NCBI GenBank assembly: GCA_020048295.1
Contig: JAIFMT010000161.1
Span: 1 to 8,176, forward strand
Reading direction: 5' to 3'
Origin: Rhodoferax sp.
Lineage (GTDB): Bacteria > Pseudomonadota > Gammaproteobacteria > Burkholderiales > Burkholderiaceae
DNA: 8,176 nucleotides
Shown: positions 1 to 6,406 of the stretch, one piece after another
Layout: each line of letters starts with the position of its first letter
How positions within the stretch are numbered: position 1 is the stretch's first letter
Translations under genes and position numbers: made by a program
The notes under the pieces: generated by a model
Database searches by the model: none
What the model was told of the DNA's origin: nothing
Seen by the model: the letters and a program-made list of their open reading frames with translations, nothing else

Positions 1-43
1 GCTGGTTGCCATCGGCATCGCGAGATTCAAATGTGATGTGCAT
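1..43 (-). CDS. 5' end of a small HPF/RaiA-like ribosome-associated protein gene (partial, runs off left edge)
   Basis: Reading the minus strand from the ATG at 43-41 gives MHITFESRDADGNQ, then the window ends. This N-terminus resembles the short HPF/RaiA-family (ribosome hibernation/sigma-54 modulation) proteins of Comamonadaceae, which as I recall start with a MQI-F-ESRD-like sequence; that match is from memory. Only 14 codons are visible, so neither the fold nor the length can be judged. The start is supported by a near-copy at 897 with the same codon layout (MQIIFESRDTDGSQ), where most differences are conservative. A GTGAAG stretch lies upstream at about 57-52 and could act as a weak ribosome binding site. 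The upstream 97 bp are also shared with the second copy. This copy may be the functional one, since copy B is broken, but its 3' part is unseen. Confidence 0.5.
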   Translation of the reverse strand, partial: MHITFESRDADGNQ

Positions 44-140
44 CGAGTTTTCTTCACAGGGGTTAATGAAGGCTCAACGATAAGATGCAAATAAACCCTG
101 GAAAAGCAGAGAATTTCTTACTTGAATTCCTATAAAAACT
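1..140. repeat. Diverged direct repeat, copy A (gene start plus upstream regulatory region)
   Basis: This segment aligns with about 855-993 at an offset of 853-854 bp, needing only one single-base gap near the start codon. The shared part covers the first 14 codons of the HPF-like gene and about 97 bp of its upstream region. The best conserved blocks are CATCGG-ATCGCG-GATTCAAA in the coding part, GGTTAA-GAAGGC--AACGATA (about 61-82), AAAAGCAGA-AATT (about 102-115) and ATAAAA (about 132-137). Identity looks like roughly two thirds by eye, so the duplication is old. The segment could contain an operator for the LysR regulator next to copy B. Confidence 0.7.
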
Positions 141-192
141 GAATAAGCCAACTTCTCCTGTTGATTGCAGCGGCAGTGTCGTCTCACTGCCC

Positions 193-812
193 CTAGCGCC
201 GGCCAGGTCCGACTTTCTGTTTTTTGTAGGTGTGCAGAGATTTGCCAAAAACCTTGTTTTTGTTGCGCCGATCCTGTGCCGACAGGTCGTGAAACTCGGA
301 CTCCTTGCGCAGTTTTTGGTAGTTTTGCAGATGCTCGGCGCTCAGCTCGCGCCGCTCAATGGCCGCGCGCACCGCGCAACCTGGCTCACTCTCATGCTGG
401 CAGTCGGGGTAGCGGCAGCTGCCTGCCAGTGCGCTGGTGTCAGCAAAAAGCCTCTTCGATGCCGTCGCCGGTGCCGAGCAGCCCCAGCTCGCGCATGCCG
501 GGCATGGCGATCAACAGCCCGCCTTGTGCCAGCAGCATCAGTTGCCGCCGCGTGGTGGTGTGTCGTCCTTCGCCGGTGTGGCTGCACGATAAAGGCCACG
601 TCGATATTGGCCGCCACCATCTGCACTTCGATGTCGCTCCCGGCGGTTTTGCGCCGCAGGAAAGAGCGTCATAGCAGCAACTGGTGAATGCTGGCCTGCG
701 TGCCAGCATCGCGGTCGTGCACGCCGACCCAGTCGCCCACGCAGGGCAGTTCGTCACTTGATTGGGCAAGGTGTTTGAATTTGGCGGTCAGCTCAGCCGG
801 GTTGACGCAAGC
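193..812 (-). pseudogene. rsgA: Remnant of an RsgA-type ribosome small-subunit-dependent GTPase
   Basis: Three frames must be joined to read this gene. Frame one (about 812-585) gives ACVNPAELTAKFKHL, CVGDWVGVHD and MVAANIDVAFIV, the OB-fold and the start of the GTPase domain; an in-frame TGA at 671-669 interrupts it, probably a former CGA. Frame two (about 583-446) gives GEGRHTTTRRQL (switch I/G2) and PGMRELGLLG, then GIEEAF. Frame three (449-193) gives the zinc knuckle CRYPDCQHESEPGC (C-x4-C-x-H-x5-C) and a basic tail ending at a TAG at 195-193. RsgA proteins are circularly permuted GTPases (G4-G5-G1-G2-G3) that help mature the 30S subunit. Here G4, G5 and the P-loop are gone, deleted near 575-584, and the G3 motif DTPG reads AMPG. 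The frame two/three shift lies in an A5 run at 445-449 (plus strand). The N-terminal 30-40 residues are replaced by the HPF-like start. It cannot bind GTP; a pseudogene with high confidence. Confidence 0.9.
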
Positions 813-897
813 GCGCAGCACAAACGGTCACCCGCTCTACCGACACATCGCGCATCTGGCTGCCATCGGTATCGCGGGATTCAAAAATAATCTGCAT
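813..897 (-). pseudogene. 5' remnant of an HPF/RaiA-like gene fused out of frame to the rsgA remnant
   Basis: From the ATG at 897-895 the minus strand reads MQIIFESRDTDGSQMRDVSVERV, then TVCAARLRQPG and a stop. One base too many around 825-829 explains the break: in the shifted frame the next residues are FVLR, which fit an HPF-like ERxRFVLRR segment. That frame then runs straight into the rsgA remnant (ACVNPAEL). The piece therefore keeps about 28 codons of a gene whose better copy starts at 43. No HPF-like 3' part is visible anywhere in the window. The family name rests on recalled N-terminal similarity. The duplication with the left-edge copy is directly visible. Confidence 0.65.
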
Positions 898-993
898 TGA
901 TTTCTCTCCAGTGGGTTAAGGAAGGCCTAACGATAGTGGCCAGAGTGCACCTTAAAAAGCAGATAATTGCGCATTTACATTCTCATAAAACCT
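855..993. repeat. Diverged direct repeat, copy B
   Basis: This is the partner of the segment at 1-140. It covers the start of the broken HPF-like gene and nearly all of the 100 bp between it and the LysR start codon at 998; similarity stops within about 5 bp of that codon. Homology that ends at the next gene's start suggests the original arrangement was an HPF-like gene divergent from the LysR gene, with this intergenic region between them. Copy A then kept only the HPF-like side. The order of events is inference. Confidence 0.7.
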
Positions 994-997
994 ACCT

Positions 998-1885
998 ATG
1001 AGCACACTCTTCAATTACAAGCATCTGTACTACTTTTGGGTGGTGGCCAAAGAGGGCGGCATCTCAAGGGCGGCCGACAAGCTCGACATGGCAGTACAAA
1101 CCGTCAGCGCCCAGGTGCGGGAGCTGGAGCGCTCGCTGGGCTACGCGCTGCTCAAACCCGCCGGGCGCGGCCTGGTGCTGACCGAGGCCGGCCTAGCCGC
1201 CATGCAGCAGGCCGACCTGATTTTTCAGCTGGGCGAGAATTTGCCGGCGCTGGTGCGTGACGCGGCAAGCACGCCCACCTTGCGTTTGGCCATTGGTGTG
1301 TGCGACGGCCTGCCCAAGCTGGTGGTGCATCGGCTGCTGCTGCCGGTGATCACCGAGCCGCATTTGCGACTGCTTTGCCATGAGCGCGCGCTTGATGACC
1401 TGCTGGGCGACCTGGCATTGCACCGGCTCGACATCGTGTTGTCCGACCGGCCGGCACCAGCCAACCCCAACATCAAGCTGTACGGCCACGCCATGGGGTC
1501 ATCTGGCATCGGCTGGTACGGCACTGCGGCTCTGGTGGCAGCTGCCAGCCACGATTTTCCGCACAGCCTGGCCCATGTGCCGGTATTGTTGCCCACCGCA
1601 CATACTGCGGTGCGCGTCCGGCTCGATGTCTGGTTTGAGCAGCGCGCCATCGCGCCACGCGTGGTGGGCGAGTTTGAGGACAGTGCCTTGCTCAAGACCT
1701 TTGGGGCCAGTGGCATGGGGATATTTCCGGCCGCCGAGTGGGTGCATGACGACCTGCTGGCCCATTACGCCGTGCAGCGGCTGGGACCGTGCGAGGGCGT
1801 CAGCGAGCACTTCTTTGCGATTGGCACCGAAAAGAAAGTGCAGCACCCGCTGGTACGACGCTTGCTCCAGCCAGCACTTGCATAG
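998..1885 (+). CDS. nhaR: LysR-family transcriptional regulator, NhaR-like
   Basis: The 295-residue product is a typical-length LysR regulator. Residues about 5-64 form the winged helix-turn-helix; the stretch HLYYFWVVAKEGG (9-21), followed by SRAADKL and TVSAQVRELE, matches my memory of E. coli NhaR (NYNHLYYFWHVYKEG), an activator of the Na+/H+ antiporter nhaA and stress genes. The ligand-binding half (about 92-290) also shows NhaR-type segments: HRLDIVLSD, GEFEDSALLKTFGA (about 221-234) and the late QHPLVRR. No nhaA lies in the window, so the target is unknown. The ATG at 998 is the only sensible start, because the HTH begins at once, but no clear Shine-Dalgarno precedes it. LysR genes often control a divergent neighbour; here that neighbour (start 897) is a pseudogene. 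The NhaR-type assignment is fairly firm, the physiological role is not. Confidence 0.85.
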   Translation: MSTLFNYKHLYYFWVVAKEGGISRAADKLDMAVQTVSAQVRELERSLGYALLKPAGRGLVLTEAGLAAMQQADLIFQLGENLPALVRDAASTPTLRLAIGVCDGLPKLVVHRLLLPVITEPHLRLLCHERALDDLLGDLALHRLDIVLSDRPAPANPNIKLYGHAMGSSGIGWYGTAALVAAASHDFPHSLAHVPVLLPTAHTAVRVRLDVWFEQRAIAPRVVGEFEDSALLKTFGASGMGIFPAAEWVHDDLLAHYAVQRLGPCEGVSEHFFAIGTEKKVQHPLVRRLLQPALA

Positions 1886-1924
1886 CCCTGCTATTGATAG
1901 CAGTCTACGCATGCACAGATTGGG
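1886..1924. repeat. Short stem-loop between convergent lysR and terC, possibly a decayed dispersed repeat
   Basis: The 39 bp between the two stop codons hold a perfect inverted repeat: CTGCTAT (1888-1894) pairs with ATAGCAG (1897-1903). It is followed by a TTAGCGCC stretch that runs over the terC stop. No T-run follows the hairpin on either strand, so it is not a standard intrinsic terminator. GCTAT/ATAGC next to a TAGCGC-type block recalls the larger element at 6763-6818, so it may be a degenerate relative. That link is tentative. Confidence 0.4.
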
Positions 1925-2896
1925 TTAGCGCCTTGTTTCTGCCTCAAGTTCGACCTTGGCGGTACGCACACTCAGCAGCATGGTCAGCGCCAGGATACCC
2001 ACCACCACCCCGAGCGAGAACAGCACCGGGATTTTGTAAATGTCGATCAAACACATCTTGCCGCCGATGAACACCAGAATCAGCGCCAGACCATAGTTGA
2101 GCAAGTGAAACTTGTTGGCCACTGCGGCCAACAGAAAGTACATGGCACGCAGGCCCAAAATGGCAAACACGTTACTGGTCAGCACAATGAAGGGGTCGCT
2201 GGTAATGGCAAAAATGGCCGGAATGGAGTCCACCGCAAAAATCACGTCGGTCAGGGCAATCAGGCAGATGACCATGAACAGCGGAGTGGCGATCTTCTTG
2301 CCGTTTTCCACCGTCCAGAATTTCTCACCGTCGTAGTTTTTGCTCACCGGCAACAGCTTGCGCAGCAGTTTCAGCGCCGGGTTGTCGTTCAGGTCAGGCT
2401 CTTTGCCGGCAGCCCACCACATCTTCACCCCAGTGAGGATCAGGAAGGCACCGAATACATACAAAATCCAGTGAAACTGGGCCAGTAACCATCCGCCCAC
2501 CAAAATCATCAGCGTGCGCAACACGATCGCGCCGATGATGCCGATCATCAGCACTCGTTTCTGGTAGTGCGTGGGCACGGCAAAGTAGGTGAAGATCATC
2601 AGGAAGACAAAGATGTTGTCCACCGCCAACGACTTTTCAATCAGGTAGCCGGTGAGAAATTCAAGCGACCGGGTGTTGGCCATCTCGGTTGAGCCGGTAC
2701 TGTCCTTGACCGCCCACCAAAACAGGCCATTGAACAAAAAGCTCAGGGCAATCCAGACCAGCGACCAGTTCAGCGCCTCTTTGACACCAATGTTTTGTGC
2801 GCCCTGCTTTTTGAGCACCACAAAGTCAATGAACAACGAAACCAGCACGATGGCCACAAAAGTGGCCCACAACCAAAGCGGCGCGATTGTTTGCAT
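1925..2896 (-). CDS. TerC/Alx-family integral membrane protein
   Basis: The 323-residue product is a polytopic membrane protein of the TerC family, which includes E. coli Alx (about 320 residues); Alx-type members have been linked to manganese export and alkaline response. About eight or nine hydrophobic segments are visible, at roughly 8-28, 44-64, 92-108, 114-138, 143-163, 203-231, 236-260, 265-285 and 290-310. Family landmarks are SLAVDNIFVF (89-98, Asp93) and ALTDVIFAVDSIPA (214-227, Asp217 and Asp223); conserved acidic residues of this kind are thought to bind the metal. A hydrophilic loop (about 164-200) and a short charged tail separate and follow the helices. The start ATG at 2896 has GAGGG about 7 bases upstream. 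It is convergent with the NhaR-like regulator and divergent from the M16 protease. Transport substrate (Mn2+ or other) cannot be settled from sequence, so no symbol is given. Confidence 0.9.
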   Translation of the reverse strand: MQTIAPLWLWATFVAIVLVSLFIDFVVLKKQGAQNIGVKEALNWSLVWIALSFLFNGLFWWAVKDSTGSTEMANTRSLEFLTGYLIEKSLAVDNIFVFLMIFTYFAVPTHYQKRVLMIGIIGAIVLRTLMILVGGWLLAQFHWILYVFGAFLILTGVKMWWAAGKEPDLNDNPALKLLRKLLPVSKNYDGEKFWTVENGKKIATPLFMVICLIALTDVIFAVDSIPAIFAITSDPFIVLTSNVFAILGLRAMYFLLAAVANKFHLLNYGLALILVFIGGKMCLIDIYKIPVLFSLGVVVGILALTMLLSVRTAKVELEAETRR

Positions 2897-2935
2897 ATAA
2901 AACCCTCAAAATAGTTGAAAACGTTGGCGAGCAGT

Positions 2936-2954
2936 CTTTGCCGGTGCGGCAAAG
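2936..2954 (-). promoter_or_regulatory. Perfect hairpin in the presumed terC 5' leader
   Basis: CTTTGCCG (2936-2943) pairs with CGGCAAAG (2947-2954) around a 3-base loop, an 8-bp perfect stem. It lies 40-58 bases upstream of the terC start codon. TerC/Alx genes in other bacteria are often controlled by structured leaders that respond to Mn2+ or pH, which makes the position suggestive. No riboswitch consensus loops were recognised, so a regulatory role is speculative. Confidence 0.35.
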
Positions 2955-3218
2955 CAGCGCTGAGTCACGCTGACGATGCTTTAGTCTAAGGCAGATGAGC
3001 CATGTTTTTTCAGCTGTATTTCATTTTTTGCTTCGAAAAAACAGGAACGACATGGCGTCTTTTCCTACTTCGCGGCGCGCACCTGAGTAGCGCCAGCGCG
3101 TCGTCCGTGCGCGCAGCGGGTGGTGTGCGCTTGACCCACTCATGTCCGCCTGCGCTGCCCGCCACGGACCAGTGACGCAACCACAAAACAGCAAACGACG
3201 CGGGTGTTTTACGGCTTG

Positions 3219-3227
3219 TGCTATCTT
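3219..3227 (+). promoter_or_regulatory. Possible extended -10 promoter for the M16 protease gene
   Basis: The sequence TGCTATCTT carries a TG dinucleotide one base before a TATCTT hexamer, the extended -10 layout; no good -35 hexamer is present 17 bp upstream. Transcription would start near 3234, downstream of the ATG at 3142, which agrees with translation from GTG 3256. This is a weak match by eye. Confidence 0.25.
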
Positions 3228-3255
3228 GCTGAGTCTATTTTTTGGAGTGCCATTC

Positions 3256-6024
3256 GTGAAACGCTTATTTTTGCTTTTGGGCCTGCTGGCCGCTGTTTTT
3301 CGACTGCAAGCCGCGCCGCCGGCAGCCGACGGCTACACCCACGTCAAAACGGTAGGAGCCATTGAGGAATATATGCTGCAGTCGAACGGCCTGCAGGTGT
3401 TGCTGCTGCCTGAGCACAGCAGCCCGACACTGAGCTTCATGGTGACCTACCGCGTCGGCTCCAGAAATGAGGTGACCGGCACCACCGGTGCCACCCACAT
3501 ACTGGAACACCTGATGTTCAAGGGCACCAAGACGCGGGACCGCAGCAAGGGCAACAACGTCGATCAGTTGCTGGAGCGCACCGGCGCCCGCTACAACGCC
3601 ACCACCTGGCTGGACCGCACCAATTATTATGAAAACCTGGGCAGTGAGCACCTGGCCACGGCCATCGACATGGAAGCCGACCGCATGCGCAACTTGCTGC
3701 TGCGCGATGAAGACCGCCAGCCCGAGATGACCGTGGTGCGCAATGAATACGAACGCGGTGAAAACTCGCCGTTTCAGGCGCTGTACAAAGAAATTTTTCA
3801 CGCCGCCTTTGTGGCCCACCCGTACCACCACGCCACCATTGGCCACCGCAGCGACATCGAAAAGGTCAGCATCGACAAACTGCGCGAGTTTTACGACACC
3901 TTTTATTGGCCCAACAACGCCACTGTGACCATCGTCGGCGACTTTGACCCTCAGCAGGCGCTGGCCCTGGTGAAAAAATCTTTTGGCGTTTACCCGAAAT
4001 CGCCCAAGCCAATTCCGGCGCTCTACACTGAAGAGCCGTTGCAGCCTGGCCCGCGCCGCGTCACCGTGAAGCGCCCGGGGCAGCTCGGTGTGGTGGCCAT
4101 TGCGCACAAAATCCCGCAGGCTACACACCCTGACTACGCCGCCGTGTCATTGCTCAGCGCGATTCTGGCAGACGGCAAAAACAGCCGCCTGTACAAAGCC
4201 ATCACCGACAAAAACCTCTCCACCGGTGTCAGCGGCAACGCTGGCTTCAATGCTGACCCCAGCTTGCACCTGCTGTTTTTGCCGCTGGCACCGGGTGCCC
4301 GACACGACGAAGTCGAGAAAATTGCCGTGCAGGAAATCGAGCGAGTCAAAGCCGACGGTGTGACCGAGGCCGAACTGCAGGCCGCTATTGCCAAAACGCT
4401 GGCCGATGCCGCCTTTGAGCGCGACGGCTCGTTTGCCGTGGTCGGCAATTTGAACGAAGCCATTGCCGCCGGCGACTGGACGCTGTACTACACGCTGGAA
4501 GACGCGGTGCGCAAGGTCACCACCGCCGACATTTTGCGCGTGGCGCGCCAGTATTTCAATGAAGACCAAAGCACCACCGGCTGGTTCATTCCAATCGCCT
4601 TGGGTGCTGGCACAGCTGCCGTCGCACCAGCCCCCAAGGCGGCACTGGCCAGCCCTGACATCGGTCCTAACTACTACCGCACTCCCGGCGTGGACGAGGC
4701 GGGTGTCTTTCCGGCTGGCATGACAGCCATGCAAGGCAATGCCAGCCTGGCAACGGTCAGCAAAATTGCCCCACTGGCCAGGCGCACCCGGGTCGCCGGC
4801 ATCGATCTGGTGAGCTACACCACCGGGGTCAAGGATGTGGTGACGCTGCGTGGCTCGCTGCCGGCAGCACGCGCACAAAGCAGCACCAACCCGGCGGTGG
4901 CGGCGCTGACCGCCATGTTGCTTGACCAGGGCACGGTGCAACAGGACAAATTTGCCATTGCCCAGCGCCTTGAAGCGGTGGGGGCCAGCATCCACTTTTT
5001 TGCCGGCACTGACATGCTCGACATCAGCGCCAAGTGCCTGAAAAAAGACCTTCCGATGGTGCTGAGCCTGCTGGCCGAGCAACTGCGCACACCGGCTTTT
5101 TCTGCCGAAGAATTTGCCAAGGCCAAAAAACAATACGCGGGCGGCATTCAGCGCAGCCTGGAAAACACTGACTTCCGCGCCGCCGATGCCTTCAGCCGCC
5201 TGGCTTATCCGGCCAATCACCCCAACCATAACCCCACGCCCGAGGCGCTGCTGGCGGCCATTGGATCAGCCACCCTGGACGACGTGATTGCTTTTCACCG
5301 TGCGCATTACGGCCCGGCCCACATGACGCTGGTGGCGGTGGGTGACCTTGACAACGCCAGCTTACAGGCAGAAGTGGGCAAGGCTTTCGCTGGCTGGACC
5401 GGTGGCACGGCGGCGCTGCGCAACGCTAGCGCCCCGCCCGCCACGATAGCGCAACAGGCACTGGTTGAAGTCAGCGGCAAAACCAGCGTCTCGGTGTTGC
5501 TGGGCCAAGCCAGCGGTTTGCGCTATCAGGACCCTGACTACCAAGCCCTGCGCGTGGCCACGGCCATTTTGGGCAGCGGCTTTACCGGCCGCCTGATGGC
5601 CAATGTTCGCGACAAGGAAGGTCTGACCTACGGCGTGGGGGCCAGCCTGGGCAACGATGCCTACAACCAGGGCGACTGGCGCATCACCGCCAGCTTTGCC
5701 CCGGCCTTGCTTGACCAAGGCATTGCCTCGACCCGGCGCCAGTTGGATCTGTGGTTCAAAGACGGTGTCACTGCCGCCGAGATCGAATCGCGCAAGAGCA
5801 ATCTGGCCGGCTCTTTTCAGGTGCAGTTGGCCACGACCGGCGGGCTGGCCGACACCTTGCTGACTGCCATCAATCGGGGCTATCCGCTGACCTGGGTGGA
5901 CGACTACCCGGCGCAAATTCGCGCGCTGACAACGGCGCAAATCAACGCCGCCATCCAGAAACACCTGCAACCGCAAAACATGGTGCTGGTCAAGGCGGGT
6001 AGTTTGACAGCGGGAGCGAAATAA
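3256..6024 (+). CDS. Exported two-domain M16 (insulinase/pitrilysin-type) zinc metalloprotease
   Basis: From the GTG at 3256 the product is 922 residues. This start is preferred over the in-frame ATG at 3142 because GGAG lies 8 bases upstream and the protein then begins with a clean signal peptide (VKRLFLLLGLLAAVFRLQA, cleavage near residue 19-20). The N-terminal M16 half carries the inverted zinc motif HILEH (His81, Glu84 catalytic, His85) and the third ligand Glu164 in VVRNEYERG, with Glu157 seven residues before, as in pitrilysin. The C-terminal half lacks HxxEH but has the R-x6-Y substrate-binding motif RDKEGLTY (Arg785, Tyr792). One active and one inactive half in a single chain is the pitrilysin-like clamshell layout. 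It should act in the periplasm on peptides or small proteins; the substrate is unknown. The gene stands alone on its strand and ends 6 bp from a convergent gene. Confidence 0.93.
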   Translation: MKRLFLLLGLLAAVFRLQAAPPAADGYTHVKTVGAIEEYMLQSNGLQVLLLPEHSSPTLSFMVTYRVGSRNEVTGTTGATHILEHLMFKGTKTRDRSKGNNVDQLLERTGARYNATTWLDRTNYYENLGSEHLATAIDMEADRMRNLLLRDEDRQPEMTVVRNEYERGENSPFQALYKEIFHAAFVAHPYHHATIGHRSDIEKVSIDKLREFYDTFYWPNNATVTIVGDFDPQQALALVKKSFGVYPKSPKPIPALYTEEPLQPGPRRVTVKRPGQLGVVAIAHKIPQATHPDYAAVSLLSAILADGKNSRLYKAITDKNLSTGVSGNAGFNADPSLHLLFLPLAPGARHDEVEKIAVQEIERVKADGVTEAELQAAIAKTLADAAFERDGSFAVVGNLNEAIAAGDWTLYYTLEDAVRKVTTADILRVARQYFNEDQSTTGWFIPIALGAGTAAVAPAPKAALASPDIGPNYYRTPGVDEAGVFPAGMTAMQGNASLATVSKIAPLARRTRVAGIDLVSYTTGVKDVVTLRGSLPAARAQSSTNPAVAALTAMLLDQGTVQQDKFAIAQRLEAVGASIHFFAGTDMLDISAKCLKKDLPMVLSLLAEQLRTPAFSAEEFAKAKKQYAGGIQRSLENTDFRAADAFSRLAYPANHPNHNPTPEALLAAIGSATLDDVIAFHRAHYGPAHMTLVAVGDLDNASLQAEVGKAFAGWTGGTAALRNASAPPATIAQQALVEVSGKTSVSVLLGQASGLRYQDPDYQALRVATAILGSGFTGRLMANVRDKEGLTYGVGASLGNDAYNQGDWRITASFAPALLDQGIASTRRQLDLWFKDGVTAAEIESRKSNLAGSFQVQLATTGGLADTLLTAINRGYPLTWVDDYPAQIRALTTAQINAAIQKHLQPQNMVLVKAGSLTAGAK

Positions 6025-6030
6025 GCGGGG

Positions 6031-6276
6031 TTAGCGGCGTTTTTTCTGGAAATTGGCATCCAGCGCTTCTTTGGTACGTGCGCGGCGCGCGTCGCGGCGC
6101 TTGTCCTCGCGCTCCATGGCTTTCTTTTTGGTGTAGCCGGTGCCATCGGCCCATGCCCACCAGGCCACCGCCAAGGCAAACGGGGCCAGCACCAGCCACC
6201 ACGACCATTGCGCCACAAAACCCCATTCGATGTACTTCAACAGCAGCAACACCAAGCCCAAACCCAATAAATACAT
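6031..6276 (-). CDS. Small Trp-rich membrane protein (TIGR04438-like)
   Basis: The product is 81 residues from the ATG at 6276. An in-frame GTG at 6282 would overlap the AGGAG ribosome binding site, while the ATG sits 5 bases after it, so the ATG is chosen. Residues about 1-14 are hydrophobic (YLLGLGLVLLLLKY), followed by a Trp-rich second hydrophobic segment (WGFVAQWSWWLVLAPFALAV, then AWWAWADG). The rest is a highly charged tail (KKKAMEREDKRRDARRARTKEALDANFQKKRR, shown in part: many Lys/Arg with few acidic residues). This matches my memory of the TIGR04438 family of small Trp-rich proteins in Burkholderiales. The function is unknown; two membrane segments with a basic tail, probably cytoplasmic by the positive-inside rule, suggest a small inner-membrane protein. 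It is convergent with the protease gene and divergent from the cytochrome gene. Confidence 0.8.
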   Translation of the reverse strand: MYLLGLGLVLLLLKYIEWGFVAQWSWWLVLAPFALAVAWWAWADGTGYTKKKAMEREDKRRDARRARTKEALDANFQKKRR

Positions 6277-6358
6277 GCTCACTCCTGACAGGATGTTTCA
6301 CAAACAATTCACCAAGCTTCACCGGCACTTTGCACAAGCCTGGGTCAACCCGGCTGCC

Positions 6359-6364
6359 TACAAT
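6359..6364 (+). promoter_or_regulatory. Possible -10 element (TACAAT) for the cytochrome c gene
   Basis: TACAAT is a good -10 hexamer 43 bases upstream of the start codon. No convincing -35 lies at 16-18 bp; TTGCAC upstream is 23 bp away, too far. A GGGTCAACCC palindrome at 6342-6351 sits just upstream and could be part of an operator, but it is short. A weak call made by eye. Confidence 0.25.
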
Positions 6365-6406
6365 GCCGTTAAGCCACTCTAACCCATTTCACCGAAGGAC
6401 CACTCC

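Larger units (their letters stand above)
2897..3255. other. 359-bp divergent intergenic region between terC and the M16 protease gene
   Basis: This region must hold the promoters of both flanking genes. It contains a perfect hairpin in the terC leader (2936-2954), a TTTTTTGCTTCGAAAAAA stretch near 3024-3041, and a GC-rich block at about 3072-3140 with a GGCGC/GCGCC inverted repeat but no convincing gene. An open frame extends the protease upstream to an ATG at 3142, but that extension (SACAARHGPV...) looks non-coding and precedes a good signal peptide. I found no recognisable RNA gene and no clear manganese-riboswitch (yybP-ykoY) consensus. Confidence 0.6.

Noticed and set aside
165..687. Two overlapping plus-strand open frames of 150-170 codons
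   Set aside because: They lie antisense to the rsgA remnant, whose minus-strand frames carry clear family motifs; the plus-strand translations are Cys/Ser/Arg-rich and low in recognisable structure.
2897..3060. Manganese riboswitch (yybP-ykoY) in front of terC
   Set aside because: Only a simple hairpin is visible; the conserved loop sequences of the class were not found by eye.
3027..3060. A 10-codon minus-strand reading frame (MSFLFFRSKK)
   Set aside because: It is too short to judge, lacks a clear ribosome binding site and overlaps an AT-rich TTCGAA inverted stretch that is more likely promoter-related.
3142..3255. Upstream extension of the M16 protease to the ATG at 3142
   Set aside because: The extra 38 residues show no family similarity and would bury the signal peptide that starts at GTG 3256, which has a well placed GGAG.
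4147..5229. A long (360-codon) minus-strand open frame inside the protease gene
   Set aside because: It mirrors the codon bias of the strongly supported M16 coding strand in a GC-rich gene; it has no ribosome binding site, family motif or separate intergenic space.
6282..6282. GTG start for the Trp-rich small protein
   Set aside because: The GTG overlaps the AGGAG ribosome binding site; the ATG two codons later has correct spacing.
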